Source: Beijerinckiaceae bacterium
GTDB lineage: Bacteria; Pseudomonadota; Alphaproteobacteria; Rhizobiales; Beijerinckiaceae
Direction: 5' to 3'
NCBI GenBank assembly: GCA_947370975.1
Contig: CANBNG010000019.1
Location: 21,373-85,372 of the forward strand
Length of the DNA: 64,000 nucleotides
In this document: piece after piece, positions 15,259 to 23,774 of the stretch
How positions within the stretch are numbered: position 1 is the first letter of the stretch
Layout: each line of letters opens with the position of its first letter
The notes under the pieces: model-generated
The model's input: only the letters and a program-made list of their open reading frames with translations
Told to the model about the DNA's origin: nothing
Database searches by the model: none
Position numbers and translations under genes: made by a program

Positions 15259-17498
15259 GTGCGGCGCTCCCGTGTGGCAAGGGCAAGCGGCACGGAGGGG
15301 CGCGCCGCGCGCGCATCGCTGCGCACCACGCCACGCATGCGCAAGGCGTTCAGCGTGACGATGATGGAGGATCCCGACATGGCAGCCGCCGCAATCAGCG
15401 GCGTGACATGGCCGGCAATGGCGAGCGGGACAGCAAAGAGATTGTAGATGACGGCAATGCCGAGGTTCTGGCGCATCAGCGCGCGCGCCTGCATTGCAAT
15501 GTCGAGCGCCTGCGCGACAGGCGCCAATCGCTCGCCCAGAAACACCGCATCAGCCTGCGCCTGCGCGAGATCGGCCGCCGTAATCGGCGAGAGCGAGGCA
15601 TGGGCAGCAGCCAGCGCCGGCGCATCATTGATGCCATCGCCCACCATCAGCACCTTGCGGCCCTGCGCGCGCAAAGCCTCGATGGCCGCGATCTTGCCGG
15701 CAGGATCGATACCGCCCGCCGCTTGTTCGATTCCAAGCTGGGTAGCCACCGGCACCACAGCCTCAAGCCTGTCACCCGACAAGATCCGCAGATCGAAGCC
15801 GCGTGCGCGCAGGCTATCGATGGTCGCGCGCGCATCGGGCCGCAGGCTCTGGCGAATTTCGATATGCGCCACGCGCGCGCCATGGCGCAGGTGAATGAGC
15901 GAGACATCGGGCGACGACAAAGGAGCAGCCGCATCGCTTGCGCAGAAAGCCGCACTGCCAAGGCGCATCTCCACGCCATCGAGCATCACTGACACACCGG
16001 CGCCCGCCACTTCCTCGGCCCCTTCAAAAGGAGCTGCATCGGGCGCAAGCCGCGCGACGGCCATGGCAAGCGGATGGCGACTGGAGAGGGCAAGGCGCGC
16101 CGCAAGGGCCAGCAAATCAGGCGCAAGCGCAGCGGCGTTGGAGACATTGGGATCAGGCAGCGTCAGTGTGCCGGTCTTGTCGAAGACGATGGTGTCGATC
16201 TCGGCAAGGCGCTCCAGCGCGTCGGCAGCATTGAGATAAATACCGGCGCGGAACAGATGGCCAGAGGCGACGACCTGCACGGCCGGGACGGCCAGCGCCA
16301 GCGCGCAAGGGCACGTGATGATGAGCACAGAAATGGCGATGATGATGGCATCATGCGCACCAGCACCCGCCACAAGCCAGAACAGCAAGGTTGCTGCGGC
16401 CGTCACATGCACGACCGGCGCGTAGATGCGCGCCGCGCGGTCAGCCAGGCGCATATAGCGCGAGCGCGCCTCGCCCGCCTTTTCGACAAGCCGGGCGACC
16501 TCGTCGAGCAAAGTCCCCTCGCCTGCAGCCGTAACTTCAAGCGTCAGTGCGCCATCAAAATTCATCGTGCCCGCGTAAACGCGCGTGCCCGGCCCCACGC
16601 GCACGCGCATGGTCTCGCCCGTGACAATGCTGGTGTCGACTTCAGACGCACCTGACAAAATGTGACCATCCGCCGGAATACGGTCTCCCGGGCGCACGAG
16701 GATGCGGTCGCCAACGCCAAGCGCGCTGACAGGCAGTGCAACCAGAGCGCCATCCTGACCGATGCGATGGGCGACCTCGCCTTTCAGCGCAGCCAGATTG
16801 CCAGCAGCTGCACGCGTGCGTCGGCGCATGGATTGATCGAGAAAACGCCCGGCCAGCAGGAAGGTCAGCAGCATGACGGCGGAATCGAAATAGGCCTCGC
16901 GTCCATGCAGCGCGGTCTCGACCACGGACATGGTGAGCGCAAGCAGAATGCCGAGCGAGATGGGAAAATCCATATTCAGCTTGCGCGCGCGCACACCCGC
17001 CAGCGCCGAGCGAAAGAACGGCTGTCCGGCATAGGCGCAAGCGGGCAGCGCGATGAGCGCCGAGAGCCAATGAAAGAAATCGCGCGTCTCGGGCGTGATG
17101 TCAGCACTATTGCCCGACCAGACCGAAACTGACAGCAGCATGATGTTCATCGCCGCAAAACCCGCGACTGCCAGGCATTTCAGCAGCCATTGCGCGCGCT
17201 TTTGTTCTTCGGCTTCGACACGACTCTGCTCGAACGGATAGGCGCGATAGCCCGCGCGCGCCAAAGCCGTGACGAGCACGCCGGCATCGGTCTCCTGTGG
17301 CTTCCAGACGAGCGCGAGACGATGGGTGGTGAGATTGAGTCGCGCGGACACGAGGCCCGCGCAGGCCCGCATCGAACCTTCGATATCATCGAGACAGGCC
17401 GCGCAATCCACACCCTCGATAGCCAGATCCATGCGCACGGCATCGCCCTCCGCCGGGCGGACATAGACCGAAAAATCAGTCTGCAGTGCGGCGCTCAT
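15255..17498 (-). CDS. ccoI: Copper-translocating P1B-type ATPase CcoI/FixI
   Basis: 747 aa from ATG 17498; an ATG at 17519 would overlap ccoH by 20 bases. Exports Cu(I) to the periplasmic side for assembly of the CcoN heme-copper centre. Domain order: N-terminal metal-binding domain with CAAC near residue 30, eight hydrophobic helices, actuator TGE (SIVTGETMRV), membrane CPC motif (ITCPCALALAVP), phosphorylation loop DKTGTLT, nucleotide-binding HP (SSRHPLAMA) and hinge GDGINDAPAL. It lies between ccoH and ccoS in the standard ccoGHIS order. Length and motifs fit FixI rather than the CopA detoxification type. Confidence 0.95.
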   Translation of the reverse strand: MSAALQTDFSVYVRPAEGDAVRMDLAIEGVDCAACLDDIEGSMRACAGLVSARLNLTTHRLALVWKPQETDAGVLVTALARAGYRAYPFEQSRVEAEEQKRAQWLLKCLAVAGFAAMNIMLLSVSVWSGNSADITPETRDFFHWLSALIALPACAYAGQPFFRSALAGVRARKLNMDFPISLGILLALTMSVVETALHGREAYFDSAVMLLTFLLAGRFLDQSMRRRTRAAAGNLAALKGEVAHRIGQDGALVALPVSALGVGDRILVRPGDRIPADGHILSGASEVDTSIVTGETMRVRVGPGTRVYAGTMNFDGALTLEVTAAGEGTLLDEVARLVEKAGEARSRYMRLADRAARIYAPVVHVTAAATLLFWLVAGAGAHDAIIIAISVLIITCPCALALAVPAVQVVASGHLFRAGIYLNAADALERLAEIDTIVFDKTGTLTLPDPNVSNAAALAPDLLALAARLALSSRHPLAMAVARLAPDAAPFEGAEEVAGAGVSVMLDGVEMRLGSAAFCASDAAAPLSSPDVSLIHLRHGARVAHIEIRQSLRPDARATIDSLRARGFDLRILSGDRLEAVVPVATQLGIEQAAGGIDPAGKIAAIEALRAQGRKVLMVGDGINDAPALAAAHASLSPITAADLAQAQADAVFLGERLAPVAQALDIAMQARALMRQNLGIAVIYNLFAVPLAIAGHVTPLIAAAAMSGSSIIVTLNALRMRGVVRSDARAARPSVPLALATRERRT

Positions 17499-17499
17499 G

Positions 17500-18021
17500 T
17501 TATTTCGCCTTGGCGACATCGATGCGGTTGATGGAACGGAACATCACGTTCGTGCCATTGGTCGCCTCGATCAGGACATCCCAGCGGCCTGGCGTAACTG
17601 CTGCTGGGGCGCTGTAGCGGCCAGACTGCGTCTGCGCGAGAGCCACTTTCACGTCGCGACGCCGATCGGCCGGATGCATGAAAAGCGCGGTGAAGGTGAG
17701 ACCCGGCGTGACAAGCCCGGCTGCATCGCTCTGCTGCACATTAATGAGCGCGCCTGTTTCGTCCACCGTACTGACGAGGGCCTCGACCTTCCAGCCGCGC
17801 TTCTCCTGCGCGCGGGCGGCCGCGATCTCGTCGTCATAGCGCAAGCCTTCCTGATAGGGCTTGTCAGCCTCAAGACCGCTGAAGGTCGTGATGGCGGCAT
17901 GCGCCATGTAAAAATTGACGCTGAAGACCGTGCCGAAGAACAGCAGGATCATCGCCAGAACATGGGGCCCCTTGAGGACGAAACCATTTGCAGCAGGTGC
18001 AGAGGGGATTTCCGTTTTCAA
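17500..18021 (-). CDS. ccoH: cbb3 oxidase assembly protein CcoH/FixH
   Basis: 173 aa. Residues about 17-43 form one transmembrane helix (GPHVLAMILLFFGTVFSVNF). The rest is a periplasmic beta-rich FixH domain ending PGRWDVLIEA. CcoH stays with the oxidase complex and helps its assembly and stability. The start overlaps the ccoG stop by four bases; the stop lies two bases before the ccoI start. The family is weakly conserved in sequence, but position and topology make the assignment secure. Confidence 0.92.
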   Translation of the reverse strand: MKTEIPSAPAANGFVLKGPHVLAMILLFFGTVFSVNFYMAHAAITTFSGLEADKPYQEGLRYDDEIAAARAQEKRGWKVEALVSTVDETGALINVQQSDAAGLVTPGLTFTALFMHPADRRRDVKVALAQTQSGRYSAPAAVTPGRWDVLIEATNGTNVMFRSINRIDVAKAK

Positions 18022-19523
18022 TGTTTTTCTCCCGATGGCTGCATGAAGTGATCGCGCACGCGTATGCTCGTTCCGCTCGCAAGATCGTCGAGGATGAAGG
18101 TGATGTCGCGCTTGTCATCATCATGATGTTCGCGCGCGCCAGCCTTGCCACGCGGCAAGGTGAGGAAGACGCGATCTTCCAACGTCTGATCCGGCCCGAC
18201 AGCCAGCACGGGCCAGCCATTGGCGCCGCGCGTGCCGCCTGCCGCCTCGATCTGCTCAGGCTCAAATCCCTCGACGCGCAATTCGAAACTGCGCGGCTCG
18301 GCGATCTTGTTGGAAAGCCGCACCGCATAGGCGTTGCGGATGGCGCCATCATGCAGGCGAACGAAGAGCGGATTGCGATCATGCATGACGGCAAGGCCGG
18401 AATTGACGCGCGTCGCCAGCGCATAGGCCATGGAACTGCCAACCACCGCGATGATGGCAGCATAGAAAATCGTGCGCGGGCGCAGGTAACGCGCCGGCAG
18501 TTCGGCAAGTCCCGCTTCGCGGCGTTTGACGTTGATGTCCGTGTCATAACCGATCAACCCGGTCGGGCGATGGATTTGCATCATGACAGTGTCGCAGGCA
18601 TCAATGCACAGGCCGCACTGGATGCAATCGAGCTGCAAGCCATCGCGAATATCCACCCCGGTCGGGCAGACATTGACGCATTGATGGCAGTCCACGCAAT
18701 CGCCCGCAGGCTTGCCACTTTCGCGCAGACTGACGTTTTTCTTCAACGAACCGCGCGGCTCCCCGCGCTCGTAGCGATAGGTGACGTTGAGCGCATACTC
18801 ATCCGTCAACGCGGCCTGAATGCGCGGCCACGGGCACATGTAGGTGCAGACCTGTTCGCGCATGTAACCGGCGAAGAAATAGGTCGTGAAGGTGAGGACC
18901 GCGATGGAAATATAGGCGATGGGCTCGGCCTGGAAGGTCGCAAGCTGATAGACGAGCGTCGGGGCATCGGCGAAATAGAGAACCCAGGCGCCACCCGTCC
19001 ACCAGGCGATCATCAGCCAGGCCCAGTGCTTCAGTATGGCCTGCGCAAAAGTCTCAAGATTCCATTTCTCGCCCGCCTTGCGCATACGGTCGCGGCGGTC
19101 GCCCTCGATCAGGCGCTCAACGGCAAAGAAGAGATCGGTCCAGACCGTCTGCGGGCAGAGGTAGCCGCACCAGACACGCCCTGCGAGCGCGTTCATCAGG
19201 AACAGCGTGACGGCCGCAAGGATGAGCAGGCCGGTCAGGTGATAGATTTCCTGCGGCCAGATTTCGATGAAGAAGAAGTAGAAGCGGTGGTGTTCGAGAT
19301 CCACCAGCACGGCTTGGGCCGGGGCATTGGGCCCGCGGTCCCAGCGCACGAAGGGCAGCAGATAATAGACGCCCAAGGTCAGCGCGAGGATGATCCACTT
19401 GATCCGCCGAAACCGGCCCTGCACGCTTTGGGGATAGATTTTGGGGCGCGACGCATAAAGCTCGGGCTCGACGCCCTTTGCTTCGAGTGCGCTCTCGCGC
19501 GCCTGCTGCTGCTTGACACTCAT
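18018..19523 (-). CDS. ccoG: cbb3 oxidase accessory iron-sulfur membrane protein CcoG/FixG (cupric reductase type)
   Basis: 501 aa. An N-terminal hydrophilic region is followed by about five transmembrane helices, with the membrane Cys motif CGYLCPQTVWTD near residue 110. Two ferredoxin-type 4Fe-4S sites follow (CVDCHQCVNVCP and CIQCGLCIDACD). A C-terminal IgG-like FixG domain (about 385-495) lies outside. CcoG proteins reduce Cu(II) to Cu(I) for delivery to the oxidase. It starts the ccoGHIS part after a GC-rich hairpin and overlaps ccoH by four bases. Confidence 0.95.
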   Translation of the reverse strand: MSVKQQQARESALEAKGVEPELYASRPKIYPQSVQGRFRRIKWIILALTLGVYYLLPFVRWDRGPNAPAQAVLVDLEHHRFYFFFIEIWPQEIYHLTGLLILAAVTLFLMNALAGRVWCGYLCPQTVWTDLFFAVERLIEGDRRDRMRKAGEKWNLETFAQAILKHWAWLMIAWWTGGAWVLYFADAPTLVYQLATFQAEPIAYISIAVLTFTTYFFAGYMREQVCTYMCPWPRIQAALTDEYALNVTYRYERGEPRGSLKKNVSLRESGKPAGDCVDCHQCVNVCPTGVDIRDGLQLDCIQCGLCIDACDTVMMQIHRPTGLIGYDTDINVKRREAGLAELPARYLRPRTIFYAAIIAVVGSSMAYALATRVNSGLAVMHDRNPLFVRLHDGAIRNAYAVRLSNKIAEPRSFELRVEGFEPEQIEAAGGTRGANGWPVLAVGPDQTLEDRVFLTLPRGKAGAREHHDDDKRDITFILDDLASGTSIRVRDHFMQPSGEKH

Positions 19524-19573
19524 ATCTGCTCAAATGCTCCGCCGCGAGTTCAAGGTTCGGGCTGGAAGAGGAG

Positions 19574-19596
19574 CGCCGCCGCATTGTGCGGCGGCG
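19574..19596 (-). other. Intercistronic GC-rich hairpin between ccoP and ccoG
   Basis: CGCCGCCGCA (19574-19583), TTG, TGCGGCGGCG (19587-19596): a perfect 10-bp stem with a 3-base loop. It lies between the ccoP stop (19611) and the ccoG start (19523). No U-tract follows, so it is unlikely to be a complete terminator. It could block 3' exonucleases and raise ccoNOQP mRNA over ccoGHIS. Confidence 0.6.
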
Positions 19597-19610
19597 TCAA
19601 TCTTATTGTA

Positions 19611-20492
19611 TCAACGACCGCCGCCGAGGGTCCGCACATAAACGGCGAGCGCCTTGATCGTGCCGGCATCCAGACGTTCGCCCCAATTGGGCATCACGCC
19701 GCCGCGACCCTTGTTGATTCCTTCGACGATCGTCGCCTTGTCGGAACCATAGAGCCAGATCTCGTCGGTCAGGTTGGGTGAGCCGAGCTCGAGATTGCCC
19801 TTCGCATTGTCACCGTGACAGGCCGCGCAATTTTCAGCAAAGATCTTGCCGCCGGCTGCGAGATCGACGCCCTTGGCGACGTCAAGCCCTGAGAGCGAGC
19901 GCACGTAATCTGCCACCAGGCTGATTTCGGTGGGCTTGAGCACACCCTCGCCGAAGACAGGCATGTTGCCCGCGCGCGCCTGCGGATCGGCGGAGCGGAT
20001 GCCGTGCGTGAGCGTCTGCTGGATATCCTCAAGCTTGCCGCCCCACAGCCAATCGTCATCGACGAGATTGGGGAAGGCCTTCGAGCCACCGCCACCCGCG
20101 CCATGGCAACCGGCGCAATTATCGCCGAACGCCGCCTTGCCCTGCGCACGGGCGAAGGCCAGCATTTTCGGGTCTTTCTCGATGTCGGCGAAGCTGGCGG
20201 CTGCCAGTGCATTGACCATCGGCGCGCGCGCGCTTTGCAAATCGGCAAGTTCAGCCGTCACGGCGCCACGCGCCGACCAGCCAAAGACGCCCTTGGTATA
20301 GGAGGAAACCAGAGGCACGGCCGGATAGACGATCATGTAACCGATCGCCCAGACGATGCTGCCGTAGAGCATCCACAACCACCAGCGCGGCAATGGTGTG
20401 TTCAATTCACGGATGCCGTCCCATTCGTGGCCGGTGGTCGAGGTGCCCGTGTGGGCATCGACATGTTCAGATTCATGCGAGGCGATGCTCAT
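19611..20492 (-). CDS. ccoP: cbb3-type cytochrome c oxidase subunit III, diheme cytochrome c (CcoP/FixP)
   Basis: 293 aa. A cytoplasmic N-terminus and a membrane anchor (about 40-65, WLWMLYGSIVWAIGYMI) precede two periplasmic class I cytochrome c domains. Heme-binding motifs are CAGCH near residue 131 and CAACH near 222; axial Met residues lie in GNMPVFG and GVMPNWG. It passes electrons from cytochrome c to CcoO and CcoN. A small N-terminal hydrophilic segment with several His (ESEHVDAHTG) is present. It follows ccoQ by three bases and precedes the intercistronic hairpin. Heme attachment would need the Ccm system encoded in part at 51.7-55.8 kb. Confidence 0.96.
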   Translation of the reverse strand: MSIASHESEHVDAHTGTSTTGHEWDGIRELNTPLPRWWLWMLYGSIVWAIGYMIVYPAVPLVSSYTKGVFGWSARGAVTAELADLQSARAPMVNALAAASFADIEKDPKMLAFARAQGKAAFGDNCAGCHGAGGGGSKAFPNLVDDDWLWGGKLEDIQQTLTHGIRSADPQARAGNMPVFGEGVLKPTEISLVADYVRSLSGLDVAKGVDLAAGGKIFAENCAACHGDNAKGNLELGSPNLTDEIWLYGSDKATIVEGINKGRGGVMPNWGERLDAGTIKALAVYVRTLGGGR

Positions 20493-20495
20493 CGA

Positions 20496-20645
20496 TCAAT
20501 CCTCGTTCAACGGGAGACGGGACAGGCGGTCGAAGTCCGACTTCATCCCAGGCCAGAGCGCATAGGTGACGATGCCGATAAAAGTGAAGCAGACCGCAAC
20601 AAGGCTGAGCAATTGCGCGTCATGAAGGTAGGGCTGGATGTTCAT
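20496..20645 (-). CDS. ccoQ: cbb3-type cytochrome c oxidase subunit CcoQ
   Basis: 49 aa, starting MNIQPYLHDAQLLSLVAVCF and ending with an acidic segment (PLNEDstop). A single transmembrane helix is followed by ALWPGMKSDFDRLSRLP, the usual CcoQ ending. It stabilises the interaction of CcoP with the CcoN-CcoO core. It sits four bases after ccoO and three bases before ccoP, as expected. Confidence 0.93.
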   Translation of the reverse strand: MNIQPYLHDAQLLSLVAVCFTFIGIVTYALWPGMKSDFDRLSRLPLNED

Positions 20646-20649
20646 CGCA

Positions 20650-21384
20650 TCACCTCAGATTTGCTTTGTCATCATAGATCTTGAAGTCGATCTGCGTGCC
20701 GAGCACCTGGAGATAGGCGATCAGCGCATCGGCTTCCGTGACGATGCCCTTCTGCTCGCCGTAGGCGCGCGCGGCGGCTTTGGGATAGCGTTTGACGAGG
20801 TCGGCAGCGCCAGCATCATCGTCGCTCGACTGCGCCTTGAGATCGAGGCTCGCCTTGGCGATCATCTCGTCGCTGTAGGGAACACCCTCCATCGAGAGCA
20901 CGCGCATGTCCTGGTCGATCTTGCCGGCATCAAGCTCGGTTTTCGCGAGCCATGAATAAGCGGGCATGATCGAACCCGGCACGACAGCGCGCGGGTTGGC
21001 GAGATGGCGACGGTGCCAATCGTCGGAATATTTATTGCCGACGCGGGCGAGATCGGGGCCGTTGCGCTTCGAGCCCCACTGGAACGGATGGTCATACATG
21101 CTCTCGGAGGCGAGAGAATAATGGCCATAGCGTTCCACTTCGTCACGCAGCGCACGGATCATCTGCGAATGGCACGTGTAGCAGCCTTCGCGGACGTAGA
21201 TGTTACGTCCAGCCAGTTCGAGCGGCGTATGGGGCCGCACGCCCTCGACCTTTTCAATCGTGCTCTTGAGATAAAAGAGCGGCAGGACTTCGACGAGGCC
21301 GCCGATCGAAATAACGATCAGCACGCCGAGCAGCAGGATGATCGAGTTCTTCTCGAAGATCGCGTGCTTGTTCCAGAGTGACAT
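20650..21384 (-). CDS. ccoO: cbb3-type cytochrome c oxidase subunit II, monoheme cytochrome c (CcoO/FixO)
   Basis: 244 aa from ATG 21384. An upstream in-frame codon at 21426 would overlap ccoN and lacks the family N-terminus. One N-terminal transmembrane anchor (about 12-35) is followed by a periplasmic cytochrome c domain. The heme motif CYTCHSQ lies near residue 70; the axial Met is in SIMPAYSWL near 142. YGHYSLASE and WGSKRNGPDLARVG are strongly conserved in CcoO. The start is ten bases from the ccoN stop. Confidence 0.96.
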   Translation of the reverse strand: MSLWNKHAIFEKNSIILLLGVLIVISIGGLVEVLPLFYLKSTIEKVEGVRPHTPLELAGRNIYVREGCYTCHSQMIRALRDEVERYGHYSLASESMYDHPFQWGSKRNGPDLARVGNKYSDDWHRRHLANPRAVVPGSIMPAYSWLAKTELDAGKIDQDMRVLSMEGVPYSDEMIAKASLDLKAQSSDDDAGAADLVKRYPKAAARAYGEQKGIVTEADALIAYLQVLGTQIDFKIYDDKANLR

Positions 21385-21394
21385 GTGTTGTCCC

Positions 21395-23068
21395 TTATTC
21401 GGCGGGCACGAGGGCGGGCATCGCACTTGCTTCGGCTTCAGCCTCCGGCATCGCGATGGTCTTGTAGACGTTCCACACCATGATCAGCGCACCGGCGAGG
21501 AAGAGCCCGCCGCCAAAGGCGCGAATGATGTAGAAGGGATGCATGGCCTCGACCGTTTCCAGGAAGGAATATTCGAGGAAGCCGAGGCTCGTATAAGCGC
21601 GCCACATCAAGCCCTGCATGATGCCCGCCACCCACATCGCGCTGATGTAGAAGACGATGCCCAGCGTCGAAACCCAGAAGTGCCAGTTAACGAGACGCAG
21701 CGAGTAGAGCTTCGGCTTGTTCCAGAGCCAGGGCACGAGGCAGTAGATCGCGCCAAACGAGACATAGCCGACCCAACCCAGTGCGCCCGAATGCACATGG
21801 CCGATGGTCCAGTCCGTATAATGGGAGAGCGAGTTCACCGCCTTCACCGACATCAGCGGCCCCTCGAAGGTCGACATGCCGTAGAAGGCAACCGACACGA
21901 CAAGCATGCGCAGCACAGGATCGGTGCGCAGCTTGTCCCATGCGCCAGAGAGCGTCATCAGGCCGTTGATCATGCCGCCCCAGGAAGGCATCCACAGCAT
22001 GATGGAAAAGGCCGTACCCAATGTCTGCGCCCAATCCGGCAGAGCGGTGAAGTGCAGATGATGGGGGCCCGCCCAGATGTACATGAAGATCAGGGCCCAG
22101 AAGTGGATGATCGAGAGCCTGTAGGAATAGACAGGACGCTCGGCCCGCTTCGGGATGAAATAATACATGATGGCGAGGAAGCCGGCCGTCAGGAAAAAGC
22201 CGACCGCGTTATGGCCATACCACCATTGCACCATGGCATCCTGGACGCCCGACCAGACGATGTAGGATTTCGACGAGAAGATCGAAACCGGGATCGAGGG
22301 ATTATTGCCGACGTGGAGAACGGCAATGGTCAGGATGAAGGCCAGATAGAACCAGTTCGCCACGTAAATATGGGGCTCCTTGCGCTTGGCGAGCGTGCAC
22401 AGGAACACAAGGAGATAGGTGACCCAGACGATGGTCAGCAGAAGATCTGCATACCATTCGGGCTCCGCATATTCCTTGCTTTGCGTGATGCCGAGCAGAT
22501 AGCCCGTGCCGGCAATGACGATGAAGAAATTATAGCCAAGCACGACGAACCAGGGTGCGAGTGCGCCGGCAAGCCGCGCGCGGCAGGTGCGCTGCACGAC
22601 ATAGAACGACGTCCCCAACAGCACATTGCCGCCGAAGGCAAAGATCACCGCCGACGTGTGCAAGGGCCGCACGCGGCCAAAGGAGGTCCAGGGCAGATCG
22701 AAATTCAACACCGGAAAGGCGAGCTGCAGGGCGATCAGGAGACCGACCGTGAAACCGGCAATGCCCCAGAACAGCGACGCGATGGTGCAGAATTTCACCG
22801 GCCCCATATTATAATTGGGCTTGCCATCAATCATCTGCGCCGGCGGTTCGGCGGGGCGCGCATGATAGCGATTGGCCACGGCAAACACCGTTGCCACGCT
22901 CGCCACGGCAAAGAGAACCGCGTGAAATCCATATTCCGGCGTATAGGCCTTTGCCGCGATCAGCACCCAAAGCGCCGCCATGACGACACCTGCCAATGCG
23001 AGGCCGAGTTCACCGAGCGTCATGCTCTTGGGCATGGGCGCGCGCCCTGCCGTTCCTGTCTGTGCCAT
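21395..23068 (-). CDS. ccoN: cbb3-type cytochrome c oxidase subunit I (CcoN/FixN)
   Basis: 557 aa from ATG 23068, preceded by AAGGG at good spacing. The catalytic, proton-pumping core of the high-affinity oxidase, with at least twelve transmembrane helices. Heme b/b3 and CuB ligands are recognisable: RPLHTSAVIF near residue 145, WWYGHNAVGFF near 290, GPHHLHF near 340 (adjacent His pair) and IGHVHSGALGWVG near 430 (b3/b ligands). The N-terminal Ala/Pro region is hydrophilic. A FixK/FNR-type box 90 bp upstream suggests induction at low oxygen. Confidence 0.97.
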   Translation of the reverse strand: MAQTGTAGRAPMPKSMTLGELGLALAGVVMAALWVLIAAKAYTPEYGFHAVLFAVASVATVFAVANRYHARPAEPPAQMIDGKPNYNMGPVKFCTIASLFWGIAGFTVGLLIALQLAFPVLNFDLPWTSFGRVRPLHTSAVIFAFGGNVLLGTSFYVVQRTCRARLAGALAPWFVVLGYNFFIVIAGTGYLLGITQSKEYAEPEWYADLLLTIVWVTYLLVFLCTLAKRKEPHIYVANWFYLAFILTIAVLHVGNNPSIPVSIFSSKSYIVWSGVQDAMVQWWYGHNAVGFFLTAGFLAIMYYFIPKRAERPVYSYRLSIIHFWALIFMYIWAGPHHLHFTALPDWAQTLGTAFSIMLWMPSWGGMINGLMTLSGAWDKLRTDPVLRMLVVSVAFYGMSTFEGPLMSVKAVNSLSHYTDWTIGHVHSGALGWVGYVSFGAIYCLVPWLWNKPKLYSLRLVNWHFWVSTLGIVFYISAMWVAGIMQGLMWRAYTSLGFLEYSFLETVEAMHPFYIIRAFGGGLFLAGALIMVWNVYKTIAMPEAEAEASAMPALVPAE

Positions 23069-23157
23069 CTGAATGCCCTTACGTGAGCTGGCGCGACTCA
23101 ACGGGAGCCTCGCTTATTTTCACAGCGGCATACTCGGGCACAGACGCAACCGGGGCA

Positions 23158-23171
23158 TTGATTCAGGTCAA
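23158..23171 (-). promoter_or_regulatory. FixK/FNR-type box (anaerobox) upstream of ccoN
   Basis: TTGAT-TCAG-GTCAA, read on the plus strand, matches the consensus TTGAT-N4-ATCAA at nine of ten fixed positions. It lies 86-99 bases upstream of the ccoN start. Centring it at -41.5 predicts a transcription start near 23123, which leaves a sensible leader and places a GAGTAT sequence near the -10 position. FixK, FnrN or Fnr control of fixNOQP/ccoNOQP is the rule in Alphaproteobacteria. Confidence 0.8.
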
Positions 23172-23223
23172 GCGGCCGCGCTTCTGGCAGCGGCATAGCG
23201 CAGCAGACGAAAGTCTACAGTGG

Positions 23224-23254
23224 ATAAAAAAAGGCGCTGCCCGATGGCAGCGCC
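23224..23254 (-). terminator. Rho-independent terminator after the Tat-type secreted protein gene
   Basis: Read on the minus strand: GGCGCTGCC, loop ATCG, GGCAGCGCC, then a run of seven T (plus-strand coordinates: stem arms 23233-23241 and 23246-23254, A-run 23226-23232). A perfect 9-bp GC-rich stem plus U-tract lies 32 bases beyond the stop of the gene at 23287. It insulates that gene from the ccoN promoter. Confidence 0.88.
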
Positions 23255-23286
23255 TGATATTTGGCAAGGAGATCTGCCGTGAAGCC

Positions 23287-23613
23287 TCAGCCAACCCAGC
23301 AGCGGCGCACGAGCCGTCCAGCCCGGTTCACGAAGCTGCGGCAGCGGCGGATGGGGCGGCGATAGACGGGACGATAATATCTGCGGCGATAGTACCGACG
23401 GCGCGGACCATAGTAATATTGCGCTTCGGTCGCGCCTTCCGCCGGAAGGTCGGCCTCGGATGTCGCGACATTGAGCGGATTGACGCCCTTGGCGTCCATG
23501 GCCTGCAATTCATCGAGCAGCGGCAGGGCGTGGGCGCTCGGGGCAAGAGCGGTTACTGTTGCAACAGCGCCCGCGACGCCCAGAAGGGATTTGATGAAGA
23601 TGCGACGGTCCAT
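23287..23613 (-). CDS. Small secreted Arg/Tyr-rich protein with a Tat-like signal
   Basis: 108 aa from ATG 23613, with the strong GGAGGAAGGCAC upstream. The N-terminus DRRIFIKSLLGVAGA fits the twin-arginine consensus RRxFxK, followed by a hydrophobic core and an AHA cleavage site near residue 29. The mature part has an acidic half and then a highly basic tail in which Arg and Tyr alternate (YYYGPRRRYYRRRYYRPVY), ending with three Cys/Arg-rich turns. Similar short RRYY-rich secreted proteins are frequent in Hyphomicrobiales but have no assigned function. It is monocistronic, with its own terminator, and lies directly upstream of the cbb3 operon. Confidence 0.75.
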   Translation of the reverse strand: MDRRIFIKSLLGVAGAVATVTALAPSAHALPLLDELQAMDAKGVNPLNVATSEADLPAEGATEAQYYYGPRRRYYRRRYYRPVYRRPIRRCRSFVNRAGRLVRRCWVG

Positions 23614-23719
23614 GTGCCTTCCTCCTTCTCGACGACGCGCGCCGTTTCCTGGCTCTTCGCCCTTGGCGGGCGTAACGGGAGAATTGGCCAGCACGCCGCA
23701 GGTTCCCGCCTGACCCGAT

Positions 23720-23746
23720 TTGACGTGGCATTATAGGCCTTATAGA
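23720..23746 (+). promoter_or_regulatory. Possible sigma-70-type promoter of the PcaB-like gene
   Basis: TTGACG (23720-23725) and TATAGA (23741-23746) are 15 bases apart, about 28 bases upstream of the ATG at 23775. The hexamers are good but the spacing is shorter than the usual 17. AGGAAA lies between this and the start codon. Confidence 0.35.
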
Positions 23747-23774
23747 GGCAATTTCTTTCAGGAAAAACCTTCAC

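Noticed and set aside
19601..19614. Second FixK box before ccoG
   Set aside because: Only the ATCAA half is good; the left half matches three of five bases and it lies at the ccoP stop.
21338..23086. Long plus-strand open frame opposite ccoN and ccoO
   Set aside because: Antisense reading of strongly conserved oxidase genes; Arg/His/Asp-rich composition and no family resemblance.
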